A stretch of 64,000 nucleotides of DNA from Oscillibacter sp. PC13 (GCF_900115635.1 NZ_FOXE01000013.1:1-64000), one strand, 5' to 3'. Counted from the stretch's first letter, positions 9,299-17,977 are shown. The notes: generated by a model from the sequence alone, not told the origin. Program-made: numbers and translations.

Positions 9299-10180
9299 TT
9301 ATTCGTTTCCTTCACAAATTTTTTTCAAAGGCCTGGCCTGAAACACCTGCATATACCGACCTTTCAGCACATCTTCTGCTTGCTTGGCGGAAGTAGCCTC
9401 CTCAAAAATTCCAAACACCGTGGGACCCGATCCGGTCATGGCGGCGTTCAGTGCACCACCGTGCAGCATCACATCCTTAATCAATTGAATCTCCTGCCGC
9501 TCCTCTGGCGCCAGCACTTCTTCAAACACGTTGCCAAGTTCTCCGGCAATGGCGGAAAGCGCTCCCTTTTCCAGTGCAGAGGCCATGGCATCCAGATCCG
9601 GATGGTTTTTCAGCGTCTCCACCCGCACCCGCCTGAACAGGTCCGGCGTGGGCAGGTCAAATTCTGGCTTGCAAATCAAAATCCGGCAATCCGGCAGCGG
9701 CGGCAAAGCTGTCAGACTCTCTCCCCGCCCCTCCGCCATGGCCGTTCCGCCACGTATGCAGAAGGGCACATCGCTGCCTACCGTCAGGCCGATTTTCTCC
9801 AACGCCGCGTCAGATAGTTCCGGCGCATACCGCCTCCGCAGCGCCCGCAGCAATGCCGCCACATCGGCGCTGCCCCCTCCCATCCCAGCATAGGCGGGAA
9901 TCCGTTTCTCCAAATGGAGCCGCAATCCGGGCATGGGGCAGCTGATTTCTGCAAAAAAGGCCTCTGCTGCCTGCTCCTCCATCGTCTTTTTTCCCTTCGG
10001 AAGCAAAATTCCATCCGCCTCCATCATAAATCCTGCATCCGACTCCCAAACAGTCACCGTGTCGCAGAGAGAGACGCTCTGCATCACCATCCGCAGGTCG
10101 TGATAGCCGTCCGGCCGTTTTCGGAGAATATCCAGCGCCAGATTCAGTTTGGCCGGAGCCTTCTCTGCCGTAACATGCAT
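9299..10180 (-). CDS. ispE: 4-diphosphocytidyl-2-C-methyl-D-erythritol kinase
   Basis: 293-residue GHMP kinase. It phosphorylates CDP-ME at the 2-hydroxyl in the non-mevalonate (MEP) isoprenoid pathway. The N-terminal APAKLNLALDILRKRPDGYH motif, the ATP-binding glycine-rich GMGGGSADVAALLRAL, and the C-terminal AAMTGSGPTVFGIF are all present. Length is standard. It is placed just upstream of spoIIR on the same strand, with a 66-base gap, so co-transcription is possible. Confidence 0.96.
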   Translation of the reverse strand: MHVTAEKAPAKLNLALDILRKRPDGYHDLRMVMQSVSLCDTVTVWESDAGFMMEADGILLPKGKKTMEEQAAEAFFAEISCPMPGLRLHLEKRIPAYAGMGGGSADVAALLRALRRRYAPELSDAALEKIGLTVGSDVPFCIRGGTAMAEGRGESLTALPPLPDCRILICKPEFDLPTPDLFRRVRVETLKNHPDLDAMASALEKGALSAIAGELGNVFEEVLAPEERQEIQLIKDVMLHGGALNAAMTGSGPTVFGIFEEATSAKQAEDVLKGRYMQVFQARPLKKICEGNE

Positions 10181-10239
10181 TTGCCATCGCCTCCCATTCT
10201 GTCAGGAAACACTATACCATAGTTTTGATCGAAGGAAAA

Positions 10240-10274
10240 GCAGGAGGCTCCGGGAAAATCCCGGGGCCTCCTGC
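10240..10274 (-). terminator. Intrinsic terminator after the 46-residue membrane protein
   Basis: Stem of about 16 bp (arms 10240-10255 and 10259-10274, one G-U pair) followed on the minus strand by TTTTCCTTC. It separates the small membrane-protein gene from ispE. Confidence 0.75.
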
Positions 10275-10284
10275 AGCGGACATT

Positions 10285-10425
10285 CTAAAAAATGCCCCGT
10301 TTCCTTTGGATGGCTTCCATGATGATATAAACCACACTGACTGATAATTGGAACACAACCGGCAGGAGCAGCAGCGCAATCAAGACTGGATTCCCGCCAA
10401 AAACACTCTGCAATCCTCCAAACAT
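10285..10425 (-). CDS. Small single-pass membrane protein, 46 residues
   Basis: Sequence starts MFGGLQSVFGGNPVLIALLL, continues through a hydrophobic helix (LPVVFQLSVSVVYIIMEAI) and ends in a basic tail (QRKRGIF). A GAAAGGAGCAA Shine-Dalgarno precedes two adjacent ATGs (10428 and 10425); spacing favours the second. Its own terminator follows about ten bases after the stop. It resembles in layout the 53-residue gene at 11872-12033 (FG-P motif, hydrophobic core, YII, basic end). No family recognised and no function assigned. Confidence 0.6.
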   Translation of the reverse strand: MFGGLQSVFGGNPVLIALLLLPVVFQLSVSVVYIIMEAIQRKRGIF

Positions 10426-10527
10426 CATTTGCTCCTTTCTCCAAGCTTGGTGATAATTGCCAAGCGCCGCACAGTTTCGCCATCCTCCTTTGGTTAAATT
10501 TTAACACCTTCTGAACAAAAAGAAAAG

Positions 10528-10559
10528 CCCCTGCGTCAAAAAATTTTTCGACGCAGGGG
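10528..10559 (-). terminator. Intrinsic terminator of the DUF1015 gene
   Basis: Ten-bp G+C stem CCCCTGCGTC (10528-10537) paired with 10550-10559, an A/T-rich upper part, then CTTTTCTTTTT on the minus strand, 14 bases after the DUF1015 stop. Confidence 0.85.
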
Positions 10560-10573
10560 TCTGTACGACTGTC

Positions 10574-11854
10574 TTATTTGATTTTTCGTGCCTCTACATA
10601 GTAGCGCTTATCCTGGGCATGGCCCATGGAGAAGGTCTTTCTAGGCAGGACACCGTCTGCAATCACAGTCTTGAACAATTGTTCCTTGCCCATGGCGGGC
10701 AGCTTGAAGCCGATGTTGCCCGGCTTTCCGCCCAACTCATCCGTCACCTCGTCGCCGTGGATGTAGTCCACCTCGCCGCCGTTTTCCTTGAGGTAGGCGT
10801 CAATAAAGGCCTGCAGCGTTCCCACCGCCAGCTGCACCTTGGGCTGCGGCACCGTCAGGAAACCCTGGTGCCCGGCGTAGGTATAGGCAATGGTGTGACC
10901 GTTGCCCTGTCCTTCGTAGGCGCCGGGATAGAAGGCCTTGAATGCCTCCAGCATCTTCTCCGGCTCCACACCGAAGACAACCCGGTGAATCGGTTCGAAC
11001 TGGAGAGCGCTGTCGTGGTTGTTCACTACCTCCACCAGAGCGTACCGGGCGGGGAGACTGGCCCACTCGCTCTCCGGCGTGACCTTCTTCAGATTTTCAT
11101 AGCACTGCTTGGCAGTGGCCAGGGAGTGGTTTCCGTCACCCACGGCAAACAGCAGCGGTGCCGCGCCCTTAACGCCGTACTTCTTCTCCATCTCCGCCTC
11201 GCTGCACAGGGCAGTCAGCGCATCCGCCGCGGCGTCCACCTGCCCGTCCGTCAGCTTCCAGCCGGTCAGATGACCGCCGCCCTGCTGCAGGTCAAAGTCA
11301 TAGACCTTCTCCATCCGGCCGCTCTGGGCAGTCATGGGTTCAATCACTGTCCGCTCGGGGTCATCAATCAGCAGCATCACGTGAGGCAGCTCAATGGGCG
11401 CATCCTGGCGGACCTTTACCCGGGGCGGGATGCGGGAGAGGACTGTGCCTTCCGTGGCCCGAATCAGTGCGCCGCTGCCGGGTGTAAAATCATACTGGTC
11501 CAGATCCACCATGCCGATGAGTCCGTGGCGGACAAGCCCGTCAGACTGGGTCCGCTCAATATACAGCAGGGAATCCGGAAGCATCCGGAAAAAGCCGCTG
11601 TCCAGATAAGCCTTCATGGAGGCGTTGATTTCCGCAATGTGGGCATCAACCTCCGGATCGTTTAGCTTGGCCTCTGGCAGAATCAGCCGCAGCGTGGAGG
11701 GAGCCTCTCCAACCGTCTGCTCCACTGCCTCCCAGTACTCCGGCTGAGAGGTAAACTGATCACAGGCCACCACGGCCCAGCGGGTCATGTCTGCGTCCTT
11801 GGGCAGCAGGATATCAGCGGGATAAAAACCGAGCTTTTCAAATTTGGGGTTCAT
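10574..11854 (-). CDS. DUF1015 family protein
   Basis: 426-residue soluble protein that matches the DUF1015 family over its whole length: start MNPKFEKLGFYPADILLPKD, then RWAVVACDQFTSQPEYW, the FAVGDGNHSLATAK motif and a C-terminal half near HGDEV. Members of about 400 residues are widespread in anaerobes, and their reaction is not established; the GDGNHSLATAK motif is the most conserved element and may be the active site. It is flanked by two tiny membrane-protein genes on the same strand; the upstream one ends 17 bases before this start. Confidence 0.88.
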   Translation of the reverse strand: MNPKFEKLGFYPADILLPKDADMTRWAVVACDQFTSQPEYWEAVEQTVGEAPSTLRLILPEAKLNDPEVDAHIAEINASMKAYLDSGFFRMLPDSLLYIERTQSDGLVRHGLIGMVDLDQYDFTPGSGALIRATEGTVLSRIPPRVKVRQDAPIELPHVMLLIDDPERTVIEPMTAQSGRMEKVYDFDLQQGGGHLTGWKLTDGQVDAAADALTALCSEAEMEKKYGVKGAAPLLFAVGDGNHSLATAKQCYENLKKVTPESEWASLPARYALVEVVNNHDSALQFEPIHRVVFGVEPEKMLEAFKAFYPGAYEGQGNGHTIAYTYAGHQGFLTVPQPKVQLAVGTLQAFIDAYLKENGGEVDYIHGDEVTDELGGKPGNIGFKLPAMGKEQLFKTVIADGVLPRKTFSMGHAQDKRYYVEARKIK

Positions 11855-11871
11855 ACGGCGTCATCCTTTCC

Positions 11872-12033
11872 TTATTTCCATTTTTTCAATTCCCGGATCG
11901 TTTTCGCAATAATATATATGAGAACTGCCGCAAGCAGAATCAATGGAGGTACAATCCAGATCACCAGAATGGGTTTTCCGAATATCTCATTGAAAAAAGC
12001 CGCAAACATACCCATGTCATTTTCATATAACAT
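11872..12033 (-). CDS. Small single-pass membrane protein, 53 residues
   Basis: Starts MLYENDMGMFAAFFNEIFGK, has a strongly hydrophobic span (PILVIWIVPPLILLAAVLIY) and a basic amphipathic tail (IIAKTIRELKKWK). An AAGGG Shine-Dalgarno lies upstream and the gene ends 17 bases before DUF1015, suggesting one transcript. The layout and the short motif FGxP-hydrophobic-YII are shared with the 46-residue gene on the other side of DUF1015, so they may be paralogues. Function unknown. Confidence 0.6.
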   Translation of the reverse strand: MLYENDMGMFAAFFNEIFGKPILVIWIVPPLILLAAVLIYIIAKTIRELKKWK

Positions 12034-12057
12034 AGCAGTTCCCTTCCAGCACCTCTT

Positions 12058-12657
12058 TTACAGGGCAGCCTTGATGGCGGCCAACAGGTCGTCAAACTCC
12101 TCATAGGCGGGCAGCTCTGGGTGATCTGCCTTAATCTTCTCCGTGCTCTTAAAAAGGAAGCCGGCCTTGCTGGCCTGGATCATGCCCAGATCATTATAGC
12201 TGTCGCCGCTGGCGATGGTTTCATATCCAATGGACTGCAGCGCCTTTACGGTGGTCAGCTTGGACTGTGGGCAGCGCATCTGAAAGCCGGTGATCTCACC
12301 GCTCTCTGCAACCTCCAGGGAATTGCAGAAGATGGTAGGCCAGCCAAGCTTTCGCATCAGGGGCTTGGCAAATTCCTCAAAGGTATCGCTGAGAATAATC
12401 ACCTGCGTGAGGGAACGGAGCTCGTCTAAAAATGCCTTCGCACCAGGCAGCGGATCGATTTTTGCAATGGTCTCCTGAATCTCCCGCAGGCCGAGGCCGT
12501 GCTCTTTCAAAATGCCAAGGCGCCACTTCATCAGCTTATCGTAATCCGGCTCGTCCCGCGTTGTCCGCTTCAGCTCTGGAATTCCGCTGGCCTCAGCAAA
12601 CGCGATCCAGATTTCGGGCACCAGAACACCCTCCATATCCAAACATACAATATTCAT
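12058..12657 (-). CDS. thrH: ThrH-like HAD phosphatase (phosphoserine phosphatase / homoserine phosphotransferase)
   Basis: 199-residue HAD-superfamily enzyme. Motif I is CLDMEGVLVPEIW (D7 nucleophile, with E9 where most HADs have a second Asp), followed by ILSDTFEEF (motif II) and SGDSYNDLGMI (motif IV). This matches ThrH, which dephosphorylates phosphoserine and can transfer the phosphate to homoserine. Start at 12657 rather than an upstream ATG because AAGGGG precedes it and the family begins here. A good promoter lies upstream. Its exact physiological substrate in this organism is inference. Confidence 0.85.
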   Translation of the reverse strand: MNIVCLDMEGVLVPEIWIAFAEASGIPELKRTTRDEPDYDKLMKWRLGILKEHGLGLREIQETIAKIDPLPGAKAFLDELRSLTQVIILSDTFEEFAKPLMRKLGWPTIFCNSLEVAESGEITGFQMRCPQSKLTTVKALQSIGYETIASGDSYNDLGMIQASKAGFLFKSTEKIKADHPELPAYEEFDDLLAAIKAAL

Positions 12658-12713
12658 ACATATTCCCCTTACCATTGGAATTTTTGTGCGGTTTCCACTT
12701 TTTTCATACGGCT

Positions 12714-12742
12714 ATAATACCAAAACATTCCGCACTTTTCAA
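12714..12742 (-). promoter_or_regulatory. Promoter of the thrH-like gene
   Basis: Read on the minus strand: TTGAAA (12742-12737), 17-base spacer, TATTAT (12719-12714), about 57 bases before the start codon. Confidence 0.65.
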
Positions 12743-12930
12743 CGCAAAAAGCACCGGACAGGGGTATTCTCCGTCCAATATTTTTATTATACATACCACC
12801 ACACTTTTTTTCAATTGAAATTACATTTTTTGGGGAAACGGATCATTTCTGCTTTTCTCTGTATGGTTTTTTGAAAACCGGACAGACTAATGCCAAATCC
12901 CTGCCTGACGGCATGATAGGAGGTTTGAAC

Positions 12931-13152
12931 ATGGTAATTGACAAGATTGCACTGATCCTGGCCATCGTCGGTGCCCTGAACTGGGGCGGTATCGGCCTTT
13001 TTGGCTTTGATACGGTGGCCTTTCTCTGCGGCGGCCAGATGGCCGTGCTGTCCCGGGTTATTTATGCTCTGGTGGGTTTGGCCGGCCTGTGGTGCATCAC
13101 GCTGCTGTTCCGCACCAATGAGGAAACCGGACACGCACCTCACACAGCCTAA
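12931..13152 (+). CDS. DUF378 family small membrane protein (YuzA-like)
   Basis: 73 residues with two predicted membrane helices. The conserved core IDKIALILAIVGALNWGGIGLFGFD and the later YALVGLAGLWCITLLF are the hallmark of DUF378. The ATG at 12931 follows TAGGAGGTTTGAAC and begins exactly at the domain; the in-frame ATG at 12871 is not used by this reasoning. The role of the family is unknown. The gene is monocistronic: an A+T-rich 200-base region precedes it and a terminator follows. Confidence 0.88.
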   Translation: MVIDKIALILAIVGALNWGGIGLFGFDTVAFLCGGQMAVLSRVIYALVGLAGLWCITLLFRTNEETGHAPHTA

Positions 13153-13165
13153 TCATACAAAAGCC

Positions 13166-13202
13166 AGAAGGGCGGGGCGCCGTTTCGGCACCCCGCCCTT
13201 CT
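13166..13202. terminator. Terminator hairpin between DUF378 and rqcH
   Basis: A stem pairing AGAAGGGCGGGG (from 13166) with CCCCGCCCTTCT (to 13202). It lies between convergent genes. The T tail on the plus strand is delayed, so efficiency is uncertain. Confidence 0.7.
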
Positions 13203-13215
13203 GTGATCCGTGTAA

Positions 13216-14964
13216 TTATTTTTTTTGAAGTTTCTTTACAAGTGCCGCATCCGGGGTGACATTGACTGTTTGATAGGTGGGGTAAATCACCATACCAGGC
13301 CGCGCGCCTGCCGGTTTTTTTACATATTTTACTTGGGTGTAATCCACAGGGACATTACCGCTCTCCCGGGCTTGGGAGTAATAGGCGGCAATTTGGGCCG
13401 CCTCCACCAGCGTGTCGTCGTCTACCGTCCGCCCCTCCGTGCAGAGAATCACATGGGAACCATGGATTTTCTGGGTATGGAACCAGAGATCCCGGTGATC
13501 GGCATCCTTCAGGGTCAGCTTGTCATTCTGGCGGTTGTTCCGTCCCACCAGCACCCGAAAGCCGGTGGAAGTACAAAACTCCCGTGGTCTGGCCGTGCGC
13601 TTCAGCTCCTTTTTCCCTTTTCCCTGCCTCCGCAGGAACCCGGCGTCCTTCAGTTCGTTGCGAATATCGATGAAATCCTGCTCTGTCTCTGCCTCCGCAA
13701 TCTCTTCCAGCACACTCTCAAAATAGGTGAGATCCCGCCGGGCAATCTCCATCTGCTCTTTGAGATAACGCTCCGCCGTTTTGGCCTTGGTGTATCTTTT
13801 ATAATATTTTGCCGCGTTTTGCTGGGGTGTCAGCAGCGGATCCAAAGCAATCGTGACGGATGGGCAGTCCGCCTCATAAAAATTTTCGCAGGTCAGCTTG
13901 CTCTGTCCACGCTCCATGCGATAGAGGTTTGAGGTAATCAAATCGCCGCAAATCCGCAGCTGATCCCGGTTTTGCGTCTCGGCGTAGTCCTTTTCCTGCA
14001 AAGCCAGCTTTCTGCGCAGCCGGTCCCGGCTGCCGGCCGCTGTTTTCACCAGATCCGCTCCTCGCTGACGCACCCTCTCCTGCTGCTCCCGCGCCTCATA
14101 AAAATCATCCAGCAGCTTGGAAAAGCTTTCGTACTCCACCTGCTCCATGGCGGCGCCGTACTGGGCAATGGGAAGGCAGGAAAACTCCGCCGGCTTCCCG
14201 TCCCGCCGCAAGCAGAATGGTGTAAAGTTATTTTCCTTTATAATTGTTATATACTGTCCCAATTCCCGCCAGAGTGCGTTTTCTGCCGCGGTATCCAGTT
14301 CAAAAATTCTGCGATCCGTCTCCCCTGCCGATCGGAATGCCAGTTCCCGTGCCGTCAACGGGGATATGCCAAAATAAGTGTCCAATAAGAACGCATCCAG
14401 CTGCCGCTCTGGATTTGCCGTCTTCAGCGCGGCGCGGAACCCCTCCTCCGTCTCCTCCGTCACTGGCAGCCGTCCGGTGGGGGCGGGCGGATCGTAATAA
14501 AGCCCCGGCAGAATCTGGCGCTGCGCCGACATCTCCGCATCCACCCGGCGTAAGCAGTCGATGACCCTGTCCTCTCCATCCAGCAGAATCAAGTTGGAGC
14601 GCCGCCCCATGGCCTCCAGCACCAATGTACGCTTTCCCGGACGGCCGAAGTCGTCTGTGATCTCCAGCTCTAGCCGCACCATCCGCTCCAGCAAAGGCTG
14701 CTGAAGGGCTGCAATCTTTGCGCCGGTCAGATGCTTTCGCAACAGCATGCAGAACATCGGCGGCTCTGCCGGGTTATCCCGAAGCTGTTCTGTCAACTGA
14801 ATGCGGGGTGCGTTGGCGCCGGCATTCAGCAGCAGCCGTTTCCCCCGCAGCAGCAAAATCACCTGATCCTTTGCAGGCTGCTGCACTTTGTCAATACGAA
14901 GCCCCAATACCTGGGGGCGCAGCTCCTCCACGATTGCCTGTAAACAGACGGCATCCAATGGCAT
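13216..14964 (-). CDS. rqcH: Ribosome quality-control protein RqcH (NFACT family)
   Basis: 582 residues, full NFACT architecture: NFACT-N with LRIDKVQQPAKDQVIL at the start, a central coiled-coil region (residues about 280-430), and an NFACT-R domain with DLWFHTQKIHGSHVIL near 500. The bacterial homologue of Rqc2 binds stalled 50S subunits with peptidyl-tRNA and recruits tRNA-Ala to add C-terminal alanine tails. Older databases call it fibronectin-binding protein. It begins four bases after mrnC on the same strand, so the two form a short operon of RNA/ribosome genes. Confidence 0.94.
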   Translation of the reverse strand: MPLDAVCLQAIVEELRPQVLGLRIDKVQQPAKDQVILLLRGKRLLLNAGANAPRIQLTEQLRDNPAEPPMFCMLLRKHLTGAKIAALQQPLLERMVRLELEITDDFGRPGKRTLVLEAMGRRSNLILLDGEDRVIDCLRRVDAEMSAQRQILPGLYYDPPAPTGRLPVTEETEEGFRAALKTANPERQLDAFLLDTYFGISPLTARELAFRSAGETDRRIFELDTAAENALWRELGQYITIIKENNFTPFCLRRDGKPAEFSCLPIAQYGAAMEQVEYESFSKLLDDFYEAREQQERVRQRGADLVKTAAGSRDRLRRKLALQEKDYAETQNRDQLRICGDLITSNLYRMERGQSKLTCENFYEADCPSVTIALDPLLTPQQNAAKYYKRYTKAKTAERYLKEQMEIARRDLTYFESVLEEIAEAETEQDFIDIRNELKDAGFLRRQGKGKKELKRTARPREFCTSTGFRVLVGRNNRQNDKLTLKDADHRDLWFHTQKIHGSHVILCTEGRTVDDDTLVEAAQIAAYYSQARESGNVPVDYTQVKYVKKPAGARPGMVIYPTYQTVNVTPDAALVKKLQKK

Positions 14965-14968
14965 CTCA

Positions 14969-15370
14969 TTATTCCTCCATCATCATGCAAAACAATTGAT
15001 TGATGCGTTCCCGCCGGCCCTGCAAATACAGCCAGCCCAGCAGCGCCTCCAGGGCGGTTGCCTCTCCATACTGGGCCCGGCTGGCATGGCCGGGAACAGA
15101 GTGGACCTGGGCATTGCGGCCCCGCTTGAACACCGCCAGTTCCTCCTCTGTCAAAAGCGGCAGAATCCGCTGCGCCTTCTCAGACTGAGACTCTGCACAC
15201 ACCAGCCGGATGGTAGCCTGGTGCAGTCCCTTCCCGGTGGCCTTTCCGTGAGCGCACAGCCACGTGCGTACCAGAAGCTCAAATACAGCGTCACCGAGAT
15301 GGGCCAAGCCAATCGAGCTGATGGTGCGGATCTGATCCGCCGTCAGCGTTGTCTCAAAGTAGTTTTCCAT
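14969..15370 (-). CDS. mrnC: Mini-ribonuclease 3
   Basis: 133 residues, an RNase III catalytic domain without a dsRNA-binding domain. The signature IGLAHLGDAVFELLVRTWLC and the second helix EATALEALLGWLYL match MrnC, which trims the ends of 23S rRNA precursors in Gram-positive bacteria. The start at 15370 (AAGGAG eight bases upstream) removes an 89-residue non-conserved extension. A good minus-strand promoter lies about 35-60 bases upstream. It is followed by rqcH. Confidence 0.93.
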   Translation of the reverse strand: MENYFETTLTADQIRTISSIGLAHLGDAVFELLVRTWLCAHGKATGKGLHQATIRLVCAESQSEKAQRILPLLTEEELAVFKRGRNAQVHSVPGHASRAQYGEATALEALLGWLYLQGRRERINQLFCMMMEE

Positions 15371-15403
15371 AGGATTCTCCTTGTGTTTTGCAATTTGCGA
15401 AAA

Positions 15404-15432
15404 ATTATACCACAGCTTTTCACATTTGTCAC
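15404..15432 (-). promoter_or_regulatory. Promoter of mrnC-rqcH
   Basis: Minus strand: GTGACA (15432-15427), 17-base spacer, TATAAT (15409-15404), 34 bases upstream of the mrnC ATG. Confidence 0.7.
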
Positions 15433-15593
15433 GCCGGACTGCAGCGGCTTTCCCCGGTATGATACCGCCATCCGCTCCCATCTGCAGATCACGGTCCACG
15501 GCAGGCATATCCGCGCTTGATTGGTTAAGTTGAGAACCGCCTTGGTCCGTCCTAGCAGGTTTACGCCCCTCCCCGTTCTTTTTTCGTACAGGC

Positions 15594-15623
15594 TTGTAAA
15601 CACCGCCTTTGGCATGGTATAAT
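15594..15623 (+). promoter_or_regulatory. Promoter of the sirohaem reductase gene
   Basis: TTGTAA (15594-15599), 18-base spacer, consensus TATAAT (15618-15623). The predicted transcript would have an untranslated leader of about 70 bases before the ATG at 15703. I see no riboswitch-like structure in it. Confidence 0.65.
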
Positions 15624-15702
15624 ACGTTCAACTTCACCGGCCGATTCCTTCATGGCTACAGGCAGTGCCGGATAACAATCAGACGAAAGCTGGAATCATT
15701 TT

Positions 15703-17250
15703 ATGACGACAATCCATCCTCAATCTTGGAAAGACGACCTGCCCGCTTTCCGCGAAAAAGCGGCGGCTTTCTACGCAGGAACTGTGGACAAGGCCGCCTA
15801 CAAGGGCTTTTCTGGTCTGTACGGCAGTTATGCCCAGCGGGGCGGAAAGGCCAGTATGCTGCGCCTCCGGATGACGGCAGGCCGTGTGACAAAGGAAAAG
15901 ATGGCATTTGTTGCCCGTGCCATCCGGAGTTATTCGGTGCCGCGGATGCATTTCACCACCTGCCAGACCATTCAGCTCCATGATTTGCAGTTGGAGCCCC
16001 TGTGCGCCATTATGGAGCAGGCGCTGGATCACGGCATTGTCACCATGGGCGGCGGCGGTGACTTTCCCCGCAATGTAATGTGTTCTCCCCTCTCCGGCGT
16101 GGAACAGAACGAGTACTTCGATGTCTCCCCTTGGGCGGAAGCCGCCGGCGACTATTTGATGACCTTCATCAAAGCGGAAAAAATGCCCCGCAAGCTGAAG
16201 GTCGGCTTTTCCAACTCTCCCGACAATGTGCCCCACGCCACTTACCGAGACCTCGGCTTTGCGGCCCGGCCGGACGGACTGTTTGATGTGTACAGCGCCG
16301 GCGGCCTTGGCAACAATCCCCGTTTCGGCGTGAAGGTCGCGGAGGCAGTTCCGCCCGAGAAGATCCTGTATTATATCAAGGCCATGTGGCTGACCTTCCG
16401 TACCTATGGCAACTATGAAAACCGCGGCAAGGCCCGCACCCGCTACATGCAGGAGGCACTGGGCGGGCCGGAGGCCTATGCCAAGGCATATGCCGAAAAG
16501 CTGGAAGAGGTTTTCAAAAGCGGCGAAGATTTGGATTTGCATCTCTCCCCCCGCACAGTTGAAAAAAATGGGGATGGATCAACCGCGGACGGTCCCCGCA
16601 TTCTCCCCCAGAAGCAGTCTGGGCTCTATACGGTTGTGTGGCATCCCCTGGGCGGGCAGCCTGATCCAAAGGTCTTTTGTACGCTCAGCGATATACTGGC
16701 GGAAATTCCGGAGGCAGAATTGCGTCTTTCTCCGGATGAGACAGCTTACATCGTGAATCTCACCGGCGAAGAGGCCCGCCGCATACTGGCAGTGACGGAA
16801 GACGGTGCGCACAGCCTGTTTGAAACCTCCGTCAGCTGCATCGGCGGCGTGACCTGCCAGGTTGGCACCCGGGACTCTCAGGGGCTTCTGGCCGCGTGCA
16901 TCGCCGCTGTCCGCCAGGCGGATCTGCCGGACGGTGCGCTGCCTCAAATCCACATCTCCGGCTGCCCCTCCTCCTGCGGAACCCATCAAACCGGAGTTCT
17001 CGGCTTCCGCGGCGCGTCCAGGCAGGTGGACGGTGTGCCTCAGGCGGCCTTTGCCCTGTTTGTCAACGGCGAAAGCCGCCAGGGTCAGGAGGCCATGGGC
17101 CGCAAGGTGGGTGTTCTGCTGGAACGGGATATTCCCGGCTTTTTGATAGCTCTTGGCCGCGAAGTCGCCGCCAGCGGAATGGATTTCTCCGCGTGGAAGG
17201 CGGCGGTTCCGGATGGTGTGGACCGGCTGGCCGCTCCTTATCTGGCATAA
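15703..17250 (+). CDS. Sirohaem / 4Fe-4S nitrite-sulfite reductase
   Basis: 515-residue single-chain sirohaem reductase with two ferredoxin-like half domains. The coupled cofactor ligands are visible: C379-x5-C385 (CIGGVTC) and C421-x3-C425 (CPSSC). Such enzymes carry out the six-electron reduction of sulfite to sulfide or nitrite to ammonia, usually with reduced ferredoxin; sequence alone does not decide the substrate. The next two genes make sirohaem, so the three form a cofactor-plus-enzyme unit, although a terminator lies between. A Shine-Dalgarno is weak (GACGAAAG at some distance). Confidence 0.9.
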   Translation: MTTIHPQSWKDDLPAFREKAAAFYAGTVDKAAYKGFSGLYGSYAQRGGKASMLRLRMTAGRVTKEKMAFVARAIRSYSVPRMHFTTCQTIQLHDLQLEPLCAIMEQALDHGIVTMGGGGDFPRNVMCSPLSGVEQNEYFDVSPWAEAAGDYLMTFIKAEKMPRKLKVGFSNSPDNVPHATYRDLGFAARPDGLFDVYSAGGLGNNPRFGVKVAEAVPPEKILYYIKAMWLTFRTYGNYENRGKARTRYMQEALGGPEAYAKAYAEKLEEVFKSGEDLDLHLSPRTVEKNGDGSTADGPRILPQKQSGLYTVVWHPLGGQPDPKVFCTLSDILAEIPEAELRLSPDETAYIVNLTGEEARRILAVTEDGAHSLFETSVSCIGGVTCQVGTRDSQGLLAACIAAVRQADLPDGALPQIHISGCPSSCGTHQTGVLGFRGASRQVDGVPQAAFALFVNGESRQGQEAMGRKVGVLLERDIPGFLIALGREVAASGMDFSAWKAAVPDGVDRLAAPYLA

Positions 17251-17276
17251 AACCGGTCCGTTTTCCCTGTTTTTAA

Positions 17277-17308
17277 CCAGCCGCCTTTTAAAGGCGGCTG
17301 GTTTTTTG
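17277..17308 (+). terminator. Strong intrinsic terminator inside the sirohaem cluster
   Basis: A 12-bp stem, CCAGCCGCCTTT (17277-17288) with 17290-17301, followed by GTTTTTTG. It sits between the reductase and the precorrin-2 dehydrogenase genes, so downstream genes either depend on read-through or have their own promoter; none is obvious in the 50 bases that follow. Confidence 0.85.
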
Positions 17309-17359
17309 AATCCGCCCCGCATCTCTTTTTCATCCCATTTTCATTTAGGAGGTGGTCTG

Positions 17360-17977
17360 ATGGGATACTTTCCATTTTTCATGGAGCTCTCCGGCCAGCC
17401 GGGCCTGGTGGTAGGCGGCGGCGCCGTTGCGCTGCGCAAGGTCCAGAAGCTGCTGCCATATGGTCCTTCTCTCACCGTTGTCTCTCCGCAGTTCACGCCT
17501 GAGCTGCTGGCTATTCCCAATCTGACGCTGGTGCAGCGCCCGTTTCAGGCCCAGGATTTGGACACTGCGCTCTTTGTCATCGCCGCAACGGATCAGGTTT
17601 CGCTCAATCATATGGTTTCCAACCTGTGCCGCTCCAGGCGGATTCCCGTCAACGTAGTGGATGACAAGAATGCCTGCACCTTTCTCTTTCCGGCCCTGGT
17701 TCAGAAAGGCCCCCTGTCCGTCGGCATTTCCACCAGCGGAAGCAGCCCCGCGGCCGCAGTCTGGCTGAAAGAGGAAATCGATGCCCTGCTGCCCCGGCGG
17801 ATGGAAGACATTTTATTCTGGCTGGAATCGCAGCGTCCGTTGTTGAAGGCGCGCTGTCCGCAGGCATCTCAGCGGGCAGCCCTCTCCGCCCGGCTGTTTT
17901 CGGCTTGTCTTGCCGCCGGGAGGCCGCTGGATAAGCAGGAGCTGTTCTGTATATTGGATGGGGAGGTGCGCCCATGA
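17360..17977 (+). CDS. Precorrin-2 dehydrogenase / sirohydrochlorin ferrochelatase (CysG N-terminal type)
   Basis: 205 residues. The NAD-binding Rossmann motif GLVVGGGAVALRKVQKLL lies at residues about 15-32, followed by NVVDDKNACTFLFPALV and ISTSGSSPA, typical of the Met8/CysG-N family that oxidises precorrin-2 to sirohydrochlorin and may insert Fe2+. Start at 17360 after AGGAGGTGG. Its stop overlaps the next ATG by four bases (ATGA), indicating coupled translation with the methyltransferase that makes precorrin-2. Confidence 0.92.
   Translation: MGYFPFFMELSGQPGLVVGGGAVALRKVQKLLPYGPSLTVVSPQFTPELLAIPNLTLVQRPFQAQDLDTALFVIAATDQVSLNHMVSNLCRSRRIPVNVVDDKNACTFLFPALVQKGPLSVGISTSGSSPAAAVWLKEEIDALLPRRMEDILFWLESQRPLLKARCPQASQRAALSARLFSACLAAGRPLDKQELFCILDGEVRP

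Noticed and set aside
10202-10507. A 101-codon minus-strand frame near the 46-residue membrane protein
   Set aside because: It runs through a terminator hairpin, lacks a ribosome site, and is in a different frame from the better supported 46-residue gene.
15371-15637. 89-residue N-terminal extension of mini-RNase III
   Set aside because: It covers the mrnC promoter and its ribosome site, and has no similarity to the family.
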